This document shows, in pieces, positions 9,021-20,800 of a stretch of DNA of 64,000 bases. The notes under the pieces were generated by a model. The model saw only the letters and a program-made list of their open reading frames with translations, was not told the origin of the DNA and did not search any database. The position numbers and the translations under genes are program-made. Within the stretch, counting starts at the first letter, position 1. Every line of letters begins with the position of its first letter. Origin of the DNA: Plasmopara viticola. Lineage: Eukaryota; Oomycota; Peronosporomycetes; Peronosporales; Peronosporaceae. The DNA is taken from assembly GCA_001695595.3 (NCBI GenBank), contig MBPM02000005.1, forward strand, positions 1,488,001 to 1,552,000, given 5' to 3'.

Positions 9021-12000
9021 CTTGAGGACGCTTTTGAATGGCAAGCGTCCTAGCTAACCTTTTGAAAGCTATAGGCTATTTGAGGGTCTAGATACGTATC
9101 ATGAATTACCCGGCGAAACGACCGCGCCTTTCCGCTTCGTAAAGTAGTATTGGTTTTGACAGCGTATAAGGACCCATGACGAGTAGGCTAAGAAGCTAAG
9201 CGTATCTTTGCTAAAAAGCCGACTTTTTAATACAACGATTTAAGAGCGACCATTGCACTAGATAAATCAGACGCGCTGATTTCTTAAATTTATGTGAAAG
9301 CCGAAAAAATCAGGACAGAGGTTGCTCGGAAAATCAGGAAACTGAGACTCTTTACTCGTCCGAGTTGCAACACAAGATGAGGAGCAATTGCGTTTCAAAG
9401 GAGCCAAGCTTCTGTGAAATAGCATTGCTTCAGAGCAAGACAAGACAGAGAAACGGCTTGGACAGGCTCAGCATGCAAAGACCGAGCTAGGTGAGCACCA
9501 GTGGCGCTTGTCACTCTTTTCGGATAAAGCTTTTAGAAACGACTGCGATTTACAAGCTCGCCCTCGTCAAATCATACGTATCTAAACACCACTGCACACA
9601 TTGTCACAAGCACTACAATGTTTGTGGCACCCACTTGGAAAGTACACGACAATTTTGCGAGAGTTTAGGCGTTCGAATTGCATGGTGCCATGTAGTTTTT
9701 TAACCAAACAGAGGGCACCGGTTTACAAACGACACCCGAATGACTGTTTCTCGATCGTATTCTATCTCGTTCTTTGTTGAGAGAGTAAACAACGCGGTAA
9801 CTCTTCGGCGCGTCTCAAGCGGGCCGGCTTTCGAAACAATTAGGATTTGTATTAGTATGCATAATGAGAAAATGAATTTCTGTTTAAAGTGTGGTAGCAA
9901 ATTCGGTCGCAAATTAAAAATGGGAGGCAAGATTAATCCTTTGTGCGGAACATTGGGGCAGATAATTAATGTCACTGACTGACGAATGAAAGCAAAATTT
10001 ATGATAGGGTCAGATTGTCAGCAGCTTATCCATGTTCATCGCAGGCAAAAAATTGAAAAACAGGCGGAATCAGATGCCTAAGTCGTGGTTAATGTAAGAG
10101 ATGGTGCCAGTGCTAGAGGTTCCATTTCAGGCCTTTTTGTTTGGGTGGTGGTGATTCTGTAAGTGGTAAGTCAGGTGATACTGTCATCGGTTATAGTGTT
10201 TTAGGCATGGAGGTGATATTGATGATTCCGCTGCGAAAAGTGCTCACGCAACAATCGAGCAAGCAGTGAGTTGCTGCAGCTGATCGACTTTCGCACGCAT
10301 TAAAAGGCTAAAATCCTGTGCAGTTGGAAAATGAGTCTACAGTCGGGTCTAATTAAGAAAATGCATAAACATCTACCTGCTTATATTGCTGCGAAAACAA
10401 GATGTGTGTGGATCGACTGTTTAATCAAAGGAGATCTTATCAGTATTGCGTAAAATAGGAGTTCCACGAATTTAACGTGTCACAATAATGGGTGTCTTAC
10501 TACATCAGTCAAGCGCGAATGTCAACAAATGGAAAGTTAACAAAAAAGCAATACGTGGTCCCACTGCTAGTCAGAAATTACTGTGCTAGACAGTAAGTGT
10601 GAGTGTATGTGACCCAATTATAAAAGGGCTATACAATTTTGAGATTAGTGACAACATTTGGAGTGAAGCAGATAGTAATCTGCGACTCGTATTCGTTTCA
10701 AAAACCGAGCAAAGGTCAGAGACTTATATCAACTAACTTAATAGCAGCGACAGCAATGCCGCACCTGTAGATGTTGCCAAAAGATTCAGCTCTGATCCAT
10801 AGAGGTCAAAAAAATGGTCATGATGTCTGCCTTGATGCGGACGATAGAACAAAGAGAGGCTCTTAACGTCTGAAAAGTCGGTAAGATAGCATACGAATGG
10901 GCACTCACGTACAATTTCTGAGCTCAAGCCGTCCTTTACACCTGGTTTAAGCTCAAGCGTCAGCTGGTGTATATCCCTTTACCACCATTTGTTCATGGTT
11001 CTACTTTCTTTCTGCTCGCCGTTAGTAAAAAGCTTTGGCGAAAATAGTGTCGGAGTTACGCAATCTGCTAATTGGGATAGCCGGTAAACTTTCCCAGAGA
11101 AGATTGGAGACACCATCTTTATGGGCAGTGTGTGCACAGGCGCGGCCCAGGCGTAGATACTCCTTGTGCCCCAGCCTATTTACGAAGACCTTGAAAGTGG
11201 CGTTGAATGCCACGTTCGATTGCTTTGAGGAATGTGATAAAAAGGAGTCTCACAGAGCCATGCAGTCTGGTGCTCATGAATCTCAGCTATGCCAACAATA
11301 AGGGAGTATGCATTTGGACTGTAGGCCATCATTCGGTCATCCAGCGACACTTCAGCTATGGTGATACCTGCCATTTGCAGTCAAGATGGCTCTTACACCA
11401 AGTGCTCCAGAATTCAAGGTGCCAAAATTTCTCAACCATCAGTCGCCTAAAGTTTCGCGGGAAACGACAACAATTAGCTGATGTGAAGGCCTTGCTAATA
11501 ATGAAGTAAGTTCGTTTCGGCCGCTGCAAGAAACTAAAGCACTATTGATCCAAGCTTTCAAAAGCTACGTGCTAGAAACACGGATCGTGTCGGCAAGCCT
11601 TTCTTGCAGATGATTGAAATAGTTTTTGATAAGCTATGTTTTACCCTCGCCGAATTTGGTAATCGATGATTTACTGGAATATGCCTTTGTACGAGCACAT
11701 TGACGTGACATTGACACTGCTTAGATAGCGATATCACTGTATCGTGGATCCCAGTAAGTTTAGGATCAAAGTTTTATGACTCTGATAGTTTCGAGCAGTG
11801 GTTGCTCTTAGACCTCGATAAGAAGCATGAAATAACTCAAAGTATTAAATGGCTGAAGTGCTATGAGATCTGGGCCGATCGAATGCCGAAACTTTAAAGC
11901 CCCTCACTTTATTTTCGCAGAGCTTTGGTGTCGTAAATTTACCTTTTGGTGGAGAGAAGGAGGGCTATCGGTGCAAATTCTGGACCGTGTCGGTTAGCAT

Positions 12001-13489
12001 AATGGACCTTATTTTTTTAAAATTGGTACTGACTGTGTCGGAAAAAGGATTTCGTGATATGAACACTGCTTTTTCTCAAATGTCATTTGCTGCATACAGT
12101 GATGACGCATTTCGTGTTAAGCCAAGACAGTATGGGCGAGACCCTATCAGTGTGCGTAAATTAAATCGGGCGGTGCTATTCATCACAGCACTACTTGCAT
12201 GTCATTTGTGTGCCAATACACGCGCAGTAATAGGATCTCGTTCAGACTGCTTTGGATTCAAGCCGACCATGTAATTTATACCGAATAGTGCTCATAAAGA
12301 ACAGCATTCTCTGTATGCCGCAGATGACGTGACATCTTTCGACCAAGGCATTAATGACAAGATTCTGCCGATGCACAATGAGCGATACATAATCCATTCG
12401 TAAACTCGCGTCATGGATAGCGTTGGATACATACTTTGCAAGGTAAGGCTGACTTGAAGCCAAGGCATTGGTATGATGTACGTGAGAAGGCACGAAACCT
12501 ACTGCCGTTTGGATATAAATAAATCCGTTCGGCGAGGTCTCGATGAGAAGCGCTCTACATCAAACGTCAATGTAGATGTCGGTGCATCAATGCACGGTCA
12601 TTGCAACACGAATACGAAAAATGCACCAATTTGCATACGACAGTCTCGCAATGGGAAAGATGGCAACGCATGATGCCGATTGAGAAGCGCATATCGATTT
12701 GTGCTACTTAAAAGTGTTTCTAGTAGACATGTCGAGAGATGACCAAAATTTATAATATCCGACGCAGTTATTAGGCTATCGACTTCTTACCACCTTGATC
12801 TACTGGTCTTAAACTAAATACGAGGTTTCTGGTGCACGGAGTGAGTCCTCTATCCCAGAAAATCCATCAGATACGCATTTCCGTATTTTAAAGGAACACC
12901 AAAACATGAACCGCCTATGGCGGAACCGCCTGACAGAGGTGTACGACAAAAGTTCATATAAAAGTTGGGAATCAAATACTGATTGATACGGTAGTGATTC
13001 TTCTTTGCCAAGGAAGCTGTATGACGGTATTGACATCTATGCAAAGAACGAAGCGGAAGAGGAAAGTTATTCCATTTCTCGCCGACATTTGTGTCAGAAA
13101 GCCTAGCGGCTAGTGATTCATCCTGCATGCTTACCACAAGCTAAATGCGGAAATCGTCTTGACAAATACTGACTTCAAGGATACAAAGTAGATCAGTATG
13201 GCGGGATGGACAATACACATTGTGCCCCCACTCAACCAGTAATTTTAAGGTCTCATGCAAGAGAGTGACAAACCATTGGTCGCGGTGATTATATGCTTTT
13301 GAGGTGTTAAGTCATGCTCTCGAGTGCGCTTGCGACAGTTGGCCGTCTAGTGACGACCGACAACGCTTAGGAAGTATGCAATGCATAGTCATTATTCAAA
13401 GAAATGTTAGTTTATAGTCGTACAGAGTAGAGAGTTTCCAAGAAGCCTAGCGCCTTCTTGCAAAGAGCGCTCATGAGAATGCGCACAAC
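9021..13489. other. Gene desert
   Basis: About 4.5 kb without a recognisable gene. Open frames reach at most 100 codons (11207-11509 plus, 11035-11301 plus, 11987-12274 plus, 12850-13137 minus). None has a family motif, and the frames overlap on both strands. The right end (from about 13.2 kb) is probably the heavily decayed upstream reverse-transcriptase part of the Gypsy remnant that becomes readable at 13.49 kb. Confidence 0.55.
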
Positions 13490-14070
13490 TAAACTTACGC
13501 TAATGCAGATAAATGTATTTTCGATGCAGAAAAATTCACTTCTTCGAGTTCTAAGGCAATTGTGGATTGGATCGCTCAATCGCCTATAAAGAACTGAAGA
13601 AAGCGAAATTGACTGGCCTACTACCGAGCTGTTGTCCGATCTTATTCAAAAGATGTGGAACCCTATAGTCTGGAGACAAAGCCAAGAAAAGTCTTTAACA
13701 ACCATTCAGTGTTGTCCATGACGCGTCAAATTTTGTCATTGGCACCACGGTGCTGTAATCAGACGGTCAGCCGAGTTATAGCGTTCGAATTTTGGCAGTC
13801 ACAATCTGCCAAGAAGAAGTATTATGTCTATGTTAAAAAATTGCTAAAAAAAGCTGTCATCAGCTCAAGGCTTACTCGATATATTACAAGTCATCCATCG
13901 CCTATACTGATCGCACGTCATTACGCATTGCGACAGAGTCGCGGCACCTTTTGTAGAAATTGGCCATATTCCTCTTCTCTTGACGGAGTATATCGTCAGG
14001 TAAAACTCAGGCCAGAATAGCTTTATGCTTTGGCTGATGAATTATCGAGTTGACAAACAATGCTATGTCT
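13490..14070 (+). mobile_element. Decayed Ty3/Gypsy polymerase: end of RT plus RNase H
   Basis: Conceptual translation on the plus strand shows NADKCIFDAEKF, then KAIVDW near 13.55 kb, which is the segment after the RT catalytic region in chromovirus-type Gypsy elements. It continues with an RNase H core (FSVVHDASNFVIG near 13.70 kb, YTDRTSLRIATESRHL near 13.90 kb). Frameshifts and stops interrupt it throughout, so it is dead. No LTRs or integrase could be recognised; the sequence to 14.8 kb may be further remnants. It lies between the two carbonic anhydrase paralogues. Confidence 0.65.
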
Positions 14071-14866
14071 CATGGCAAAAATGTGACCTTGTTTGTATCA
14101 AATTGAATCCACGGCGCATATTTGCAGACGACACGGGCTTAGCTCAAAAAGTTAAACTACCCGGGTAGGCAATTTTGAGCGCGAGTTTATTTTAAAGGGA
14201 AGTTATAAGCTGCTTGATAATAGGCTGGATGTATCCACAGCGGACCGTCTGCACATTGATTTCAGTCTGATTGAGAGAACCAAGTCGTGATAGGCGTGTT
14301 TAGCAATGTATGTATGAAAAGTGACAATGCGTTAGAATAGCATGCTCTTACTTGTGATATTTGCACCTAACAACCTTCTCGATGCCCTATCAGGCTAGAC
14401 GCAATTTTACCTGAATGTCAAACCTCGCGTTTCTCTAGCTTCCTGGAGGAAAAAATACCCGAGCGAATCACTGATATCAGCTTTCATATTTTGCGTGAGC
14501 AAGCGGACTCCTTTGCGTATAAAATTTCAAAACACGTACGGGACAAAAGACGCGAATGACAGGACTATACAAACAATTTCTGGACGATAGGAACAGCTTC
14601 TAAATGATAGAATAGACAGAAACGCCAACTTCCAAAAATTAAACAATCATATATGTCTAAATATAGAAAGCTACCCACAAATGCAGTAGTTGCTATCTTC
14701 AAAACCAAATGACGCATAATGTCCTCGCCGATACGGTTCGCCAGCTGCTGGTCTACGTCTGCTAGCGTGCAACATCGTAGCGAAGAGCATTCAGTACGTG
14801 GAATGGTGTCCGCTTTCTTTTTTTGATAATAAAAGCGAAGTCGTTTTCACGTATAGTGAACTCTTG
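14071..14866. other. Intergenic, probable transposon remains
   Basis: No intact frame. Short scattered matches to a Gypsy continuation are too weak to call. No RNA gene seen. Confidence 0.4.
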
Positions 14867-14926
14867 CGCGACTCCGACTCCATACTTCTCAACAGGTACT
14901 GGTGTGAGTATAGAGTCGGAGTCGCG
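14867..14926. repeat. Hairpin: 20-bp inverted repeat with 20-nt loop
   Basis: Left arm 14867-14886 (CGCGACTCCGACTCCATACT) and right arm 14907-14926 (AGTATAGAGTCGGAGTCGCG) are complementary at 19 of 20 positions. The loop contains AGGTACTGGTGT, which recurs directly after the right arm at 14929-14940. It may be a foldback or small transposon end. Confidence 0.75.
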
Positions 14927-15140
14927 AAAGGTACTGGTGTTGTGAAGGAGATATCTTCAGCCTAAAAATCTGTACGATTTATACTACAATTCGACAAAGG
15001 GCCTTGGCCTTTGAATGCGATCGACCATGACGATTAGCGTCATCGGCAAACTACGCACTTTGCCGATAGGGTTGGAGGTGAGAGGAGCTCAATCATTGAT
15101 GCTTGGTAACCAAGACGGATCACAGGAGCATGATACTGCG

Positions 15141-15443
15141 ACCATAGGTCTCAAATATACAATTGATTGGCACTTGATGGTGAGTCTAATGCCGATATAA
15201 CTTCCACTTGAGGTCTCTGTCCAGACACCCACTCGTACAACGACTTTTTTGCAAAGTGCTATGAAGCTTTAATCTTCATGTATTTTATACCAGCCCTCAG
15301 ATCATATTTTGGCATTATCAGACATCCCGGTATGATTTACAATGTCGGCTCTGATTTCCGCTCTTTTGACTCGTCAGGTGTTCTAACTTTTGCGAATAAA
15401 ACAATATAGCTGACGTACGTTTAGTGCCGCTGACACCCATAGC
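15141..15443. repeat. Copy 1 of a ~300-bp tandem duplication
   Basis: Starts ACCATAGG and contains GGTGAGTCTAATGC (15179-15192), CATATTTTGGCATT and AATGTCGGC. It ends with a TACGTTTAGTGCC...CACCCATAG block. The same ordered blocks recur in the next copy with substitutions and indels, so the duplication is old. No coding frame is shared. Confidence 0.7.
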
Positions 15444-15450
15444 CACTCGA

Positions 15451-15779
15451 CCATAGATTGCAAATGGCACTTGACGGTGAGTCTAATGCTGAGCAAACTC
15501 ACACTTAATGTCTTTTTCACTCGCACAACACTTTATTGAGTACAAAGTGCAAGCAGTGTGTACATTTCATTGTACTTTTGTACCCAGCGCTGTGACCATA
15601 TTTTGGCATTCTCAGATATCCCGATATGTTTGCAATGTCGGCACTGATTGTCTGCTCTCTTGACACGTCAAACGATCACGGTGTTCTGCGTGGGACAATT
15701 TTGCGAACACAACAGCATAGTTGTAAAAGCTGCGAACTTTTTACGCCTAACGTACGTTGAATGCCGGAGGCACCCATAG
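15451..15779. repeat. Copy 2 of a ~300-bp tandem duplication
   Basis: Starts ACCATAG and carries GGTGAGTCTAATGC, CATATTTTGGCATT, AATGTCGGC and the closing GTACGTTGAATGCC...CACCCATAG block in the same order as copy 1. It is about 25 bp longer. Confidence 0.7.
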
Positions 15780-16577
15780 TACCCAGCATAGCTTACTGGG
15801 TGCTCACAGCTGCTTTGTTAAGCATGAACAGGTTGCTTGCTCACAAAGTTAGGATTAATAAACATTCGTTTTGCCGTGTGCTCTCACGCTCTATACACTT
15901 TTTTGTAGTAGTCTTGGCTCATCAAATACAAATGTAATTTCGGAGAGCGGGTACGGAATTGCTAGGCACGCAGTGTGAAACTAGCCGCACGAAGGCGCGC
16001 GGCGTGCGACGTACGGACTTGTAAGTATGTGGTTGGAGGAATGTAGCATATGAACGTTTCCTTCCACTGACTATTTGGCTGTATAAAACACTTAAGCAGG
16101 GCTTAGAATTTTATCTATGGGAGCACTTACTTTTTTAACCCTCCGCGGCTAGAGTTAATGGGTCGCAGTAGACCCTGCCATGTGTGGCGTGAGTATGCTG
16201 TACGCGCAATTAAAGCGCCGCTAACGCCGATGCGTACTTACGCCTGGATGTTGGGCTACTGTAAGCCTGACTGTTTTTGACCTTCGACAATGCACTATGG
16301 AAAGACGACAAAGTAGACAATTAAACCAGGGCACGCGCTTTGGTGGCGAAAGTGAAAAGAACCCACTGTGTTACACTTGCTGGTGCCGTGCGGCTTAAGT
16401 CAATAGATGCTTTGAAAATCAATATGAAGCAGGACACAGTTTTGAGAAATCAAGAAAAAACATTACGTGTTCGACTAACGCGCGAATCCTTACCAATAAT
16501 TATCAATTGTGTCAAGATTTACATCAAATCCTAGAGTAAAAGCTAAGTGTAACTCTTGAAGTCGAGCCGATTGCAAT
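15780..16577. other. Intergenic, nothing recognised
   Basis: No frame above 64 codons and no repeat noticed. Confidence 0.55.
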
Positions 16578-17223
16578 CTACGGTTTGTTTTGGCTCTGGA
16601 TTCGAGCAAAGTTCAGAATCACGCTCACAGCACCGCATCTAAACATATGTTTGCTCAAAGCAAGAAATAAAAGCAGCACCTCTTCACAACTAGAAAAAGC
16701 CATCAACAACTCCCTGTCCTGAGATCTTGACCCCAATAGTGTGCCCCGAGCCAACGATCGATTGGCGTTTAAAGCATGGAATTTCGTGTCAAAAATAAAT
16801 TGGCGAACCTGAAAAATAACTTGTGGTGGCAATTGAATGGATTAAACCTTACGTGAGCGACCTTTTACAGCAATGAAGTGGCTATGAAATTGGCAAACTA
16901 CAATTTGTTGCAGTATTGCATTGTTCACCTGACTCAACAAACATGATTTAGACCTGAACTTTGATAAAAACACCAACGTTATCACCGAAGAAGATACTGA
17001 CTTTCGATCGAACAGGTTTGAACTCTTGCAGCAGCAAATGCTCGCTTCTACTATGTGCATAATCCATATAAGGTTGTTGCCACAGGTCGGTCACTTCGAT
17101 TGGAAAGCTTCGGAAGTTGTCAAAACAAATATCATTGCGTAACTTCAGCGAAGTTGCCGACAAAAGTCGCAAGAGAGTTGACCAGCCACGCAATGAGTAA
17201 AATCCACGCGATGCAGACGCCAC
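16578..17223 (-). other. Possible two-exon gene remnant, unknown
   Basis: On the minus strand an open frame (17223-16954, no ATG at its start) ends at CAG|GTCTAA. A second frame (16808-16578) begins after TTATTTTTCAG. Joining them is phase-correct and removes a 145-nt stretch, giving about 166 residues that end in SLARGTLLGSRSQDRELLMA and a Leu-rich helix-like segment. No family is recognised and no start codon was found. It may be chance or a fragment. Confidence 0.2.
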
Positions 17224-17524
17224 TTCTCCAACTACACGACGGACAGCTGTTTCAAGTCAACAAAACATCGTGACAAGTCATAATATGTATTTATGGAGTG
17301 AAAGGTCATAAGAGGCTAAGCGCTGTAAATCTATCTTCCAAATTATAAAGTATGCTAAGCGACATTACCTCAATCATGACATCTTTGCAAATCTTCTGAT
17401 CCTAAATTATGCACCACTTAAATCATTGTAGATACAACGTTGCTTCAATTTCTCGGCTCATACGAAAATTACACGCTTTCAATTAAAAGTCTACTTTTCA
17501 TACATTTTATCCCGGCCCTCTCTG

Positions 17525-18440
17525 TTAACTCGAGCATTCCTTCGGAAGTCGACGATCATAGTAAACAATTTCGCGATCATTCAGCGGTTGAATAGGACGA
17601 TTGTTCGACGCGTTGTTTGTCGCCGGGAGTTCACCGTAGAGCGTTCGCATCCTCTGGAAATCGGCAAAGGTGATTGCAATCGGGTCCAGGAGTACCCACC
17701 AATCGACCGTCTCGCTGCAACCAGGCGTCGTCAAACTGCCACTATAATTCAGCAAATGACTCTTGTGCACGAGGCTGTTGAGCAGATCGGCATAATTGAT
17801 CGTCTTCTGGTTCAACTCCGTAGCCTGAGCATTCTCCATATCACCCAAAAGGTTTTGAATAAACCCGTTTGGTGGTGGGTTCGTCACAGCTTGGAGAAAC
17901 ACACCCAAGACCAGCAATTGATCACTTCCATCGACTGCCGTGTGAACAAAATGAAGCTCGGCATCATAGTGTTCGTTCTCAATCGTGTGCTCTGACGTCA
18001 TGTGCATGTGAAATTGAAGAAACGAGTGCTCGCGCTCATTGTGATTGATTGACTTGGCCGTACAGTCTAGGAAGACAGAATAGTATTGTTAGTCGTGGAC
18101 CATGATGGGACCAACAATGATGAGACGTACTTTCATCTGGATGGATGTCCCACTGGTACAAATCATGCAATTTCTTGACTGTGACTTTCTCACACGCCCC
18201 ACCGAATTCTAGTGGAGGGGTCGCAACGTCCCATTGTTTCGTAAGCGAGATATTGTGCAGTGGGAAATTAATCGGCGATTGGTGGAGCCCGCCACAATCC
18301 GGATACGCCAAATGCCAGTCCTCGGGACCATCGACGTCCGGCGTTGTGGCCTTGTACCCCCACTTTTTCAAGGAAACGAGATCAGTTGCCGCTTGACTTA
18401 GTGCCAAGAAACCCAAGCCAAGGACGTGCAAGGTTGTCAT
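17525..18440 (-). CDS. Secreted alpha-carbonic anhydrase, intact zinc site
   Basis: Two exons: 18440-18131 and 18066-17525, with a 64-nt intron (GTACGT...TTCCTAG), 283 residues. It catalyses reversible hydration of CO2 to bicarbonate. A signal peptide (MTTLHVLGLGFLALSQAA) precedes WHLAYPDCGGLHQSPINF, QFHMHMTSEHT, AELHFVH and LLNYSGSLTTPGCSETVDWW. All three zinc histidines are present (His123, His125, His142), and so is the SLTTPG threonine region. The start at 18440 is preferred over an upstream in-frame ATG at 18533 because it begins the signal peptide and sits 38 nt from the initiator, exactly as in the paralogue. The first exon is the same length as in the paralogue. Extracellular or wall-associated CO2/pH handling is inferred. 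Confidence 0.9.
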
Positions 18441-18478
18441 ATCGATTGCTTGTGAAGATGGAGATTTGAAACTGAAGT
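18441..18478 (-). promoter_or_regulatory. Core promoter and 5' leader of the intact carbonic anhydrase gene
   Basis: On the minus strand ACTTCAGTTTCAAATCTCC starts 38 nt before the ATG. It is an oomycete initiator-like element conserved in sequence and distance with the paralogue at 8983-9020. Confidence 0.5.
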
Positions 18479-18786
18479 CATGGGAAATCACTCGCAAAAA
18501 TGTCAAGAAGCACCTCAACTGAAACGATGGCAAGAATGCTCTTTCCGTCCTCTCTCTATACTTTATCTTTTTTAGAAACTCTACGACTTGTTCAAAACGA
18601 CCACAAGTTAAAGACAGTAGAAGTGCAATGAATCGTCACATTCAAGACAGCCGCCGTAGAAGAATCGCATCATTCGTCTTGAGAAGAAGCCTCTTTAATT
18701 TAATGAGACTCGCCCACTCATCGAATTAGCCAGGGTGAGCGACTTCTTCCTATTTTTGTGTCGACCACGCTAACTCGCTGTCCGCA
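18479..18786. other. Divergent promoter region
   Basis: Shared upstream space of the minus-strand carbonic anhydrase and the plus-strand microprotein gene. No other feature seen. Confidence 0.5.
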
Positions 18787-19052
18787 ATGGTGAGTGATCG
18801 TCGCAGTGGAGTGAACGTCGGCGGCGGGAGTTCGCGTGGGCGAGCCCTCTTTGCCCTCTGTGGAGGATTCGCAGGCGCCTACTACGGCTTTTACCTGCAA
18901 AGCAAGTACATGGAAGAGCGTCGGGTAACCAATCGAACGACGGCGTCCACCTCTCGTTTCTTTTTCTCACGTTATTTGTGTGAAAGGTCATGGCCTTTGT
19001 GGAAACGGAGGCACGCAAGCGTCTTCAAGCCGAAATCATCGACACAGAGTAA
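18787..19052 (+). CDS. Spliced 67-residue single-pass membrane microprotein
   Basis: Exon 1 18787-18924 and exon 2 18987-19052, with a 62-nt intron (GTAACC...GTGAAAG). Splicing is phase 0 and converts a meandering 143-codon frame into a compact protein: a basic, Gly/Ser-rich N-terminus, a hydrophobic helix at about residues 19-37 (RALFALCGGFAGAYYGFYL), then a charged helix (KYMEERRVMAFVETEARKRL) ending IIDTE. The short, basic start followed by one helix with GxxxG spacing suggests a mitochondrial or ER small membrane protein, but no family is recognised. The downstream continuation of the unspliced frame is low-complexity and is not taken as coding. Confidence 0.6.
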
Positions 19053-20800
19053 TATCAGCAACAAATACACGACCCACCGACGACCTCATACTTGGTTCAA
19101 CTCTCCAAGCGACTTTCCTCGTGCCATCATTTCTCGGTCAGTTCTGGCTCCAGTACTTGCATCCTGGTCTCAATCTCTTGTCTTCTTTTTCCAGCCGCCG
19201 CTCACCACTGCCACTTGAGCAAGCAACCTCTTCTCATGCGTCTCTTTCACGTCCTCTAGTTGAGCCATCAATCCAAGTGGAGTCCCTTTTCGACCCTGCT
19301 TTTCCGCCTCTTACTTTAGAAGGGTCTTTTCCGTCTCGACGTCCGTTGCTTCCATCCACGTTGATTACTTGACGCCTTCATACACCCTTCTTCTCGTCCA
19401 CACGCACCACTCATTTCTAAGCCTTGTCCATGCTTTTCTCTTCGCGCTTTCCAATGCTCTTGATACTGCGCACGTTCCTCGTCCTGCATCTAGTCCTATG
19501 CTTTTCTTGTGCGTCTTTTCATGGAGATTGTTCGTGTGCGTCCTGGCCACTTGCACTTGACGCTAGAGATGGTTTACTTGCAGTGGCACCGTTTTGCAGC
19601 GTGTTTCGTCCATTCATGTCTTGCTGATCCTTTTCATGTAAGGTTTGCACCTCCAGGTGGTCGATTTGACAAGGCAAGGCATCACTAATATCAATACTTA
19701 TCGCGCTTGGCTCGTGTTGCATGTTGGAACGCACTTTTTGGACATGGCAATAACATGATGTGTACGTGACTTGAGCCAAATCTTCTCGACCAATGTATCG
19801 CGCAATATCTTATTGTCATTCTCGACTTTTTTTAGTTGTAAATTTCTCTCGCCAATCTCTCTTCCAACCCATCCATTGAAGCACAGCGTCAAGTCGCACA
19901 GTACTTGGCCACTTCTCGCGTAGTTTATTCGAAATAAAGACGGTGGAACGTCGATGAAAAATAAACAAGCACTTGCTTGTAAAAGTGCACTGGTTTTGAT
20001 CGACCGAATTCCATGTGCAATCTATTGGCCGCTTCTTGGCCAAATTTTGGTCACCCAAGTGCGAGAAGGGACTCGTTTGCTAGAAAAACGCCAATTCGGC
20101 GTCGGCAAGCAAATGAGGATCATTGTTCCTTCGCACTCGCTGCCCAGTGGCTTTTAAAATTGCTTTTTTGCTGAGATTGCAATAATTAAGAGGTTGGCAA
20201 GACCAGAAAGTGACCATGAAAAAGTTGGACAGAACGGATCTGGGCATTTTTGAGGCTAGGATGCCACTTTTACCACCACCGCGCGGGTTTAAGGGCGATC
20301 TAATAGGGAATCGAGGCAATAGAACGGCTGGAACGATTATATCATATAGCGTTAGGTGGGAAAGGTGCCTTAATTAGAGTATCTGATTTCGAGTATCGTC
20401 GGCAAGATTAAATATCTTGATTTGCATTGGAGTGAGTACTTTTTAACAAATGCTTTATGATAGCCATTGTCAAAGGAAATGTACTACTTTTTCCTGTACA
20501 TTACCACATGTACAACTCCACTGGTTCACTATTATAACCGCATCATGAAATCATACTCTCGACCATCTGAACGCGACATGTCATGTCTTCTCGCTATAAA
20601 GACGCATCCAAGTGCGTGCAAACGACTCCTCCGTCTTGCAATCATGTTAACCCGGCCTTTCAACTATATATTTTGAGGTCCGGTGGTTACTGGTTCCAAT
20701 CGCCCAAAGTTGGTACAAAAGAGTGGTACACGCACGCGCGTATTTTTAGCACCTTGTCCACCGCGTACGCGTTAAACGTCGCGAACGTCCCAGAAGCGAC
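19053..20800. other. Intergenic; possible broken coiled-coil gene on the minus strand
   Basis: The minus strand has three overlapping frames (20058-19816, 19892-19698, 19779-19519) that together read like one polar, helix-rich protein (LQLKKVENDNKILRDTL, then QIDHLEVQTLHEKDQQDM). No consistent splicing joins them, so this is either a pseudogene or chance. The rest holds the channel promoter. Nothing else seen. Confidence 0.3.

Noticed and set aside
11022..11509. Overlapping 60-100-codon frames on both strands
   Set aside because: Translated in all frames, none gave a transposon or protein motif.
18925..19218. Unspliced continuation of the microprotein frame (143 codons)
   Set aside because: The sequence after residue 46 is low-complexity and crosses a good splice acceptor; the spliced form is much more protein-like.
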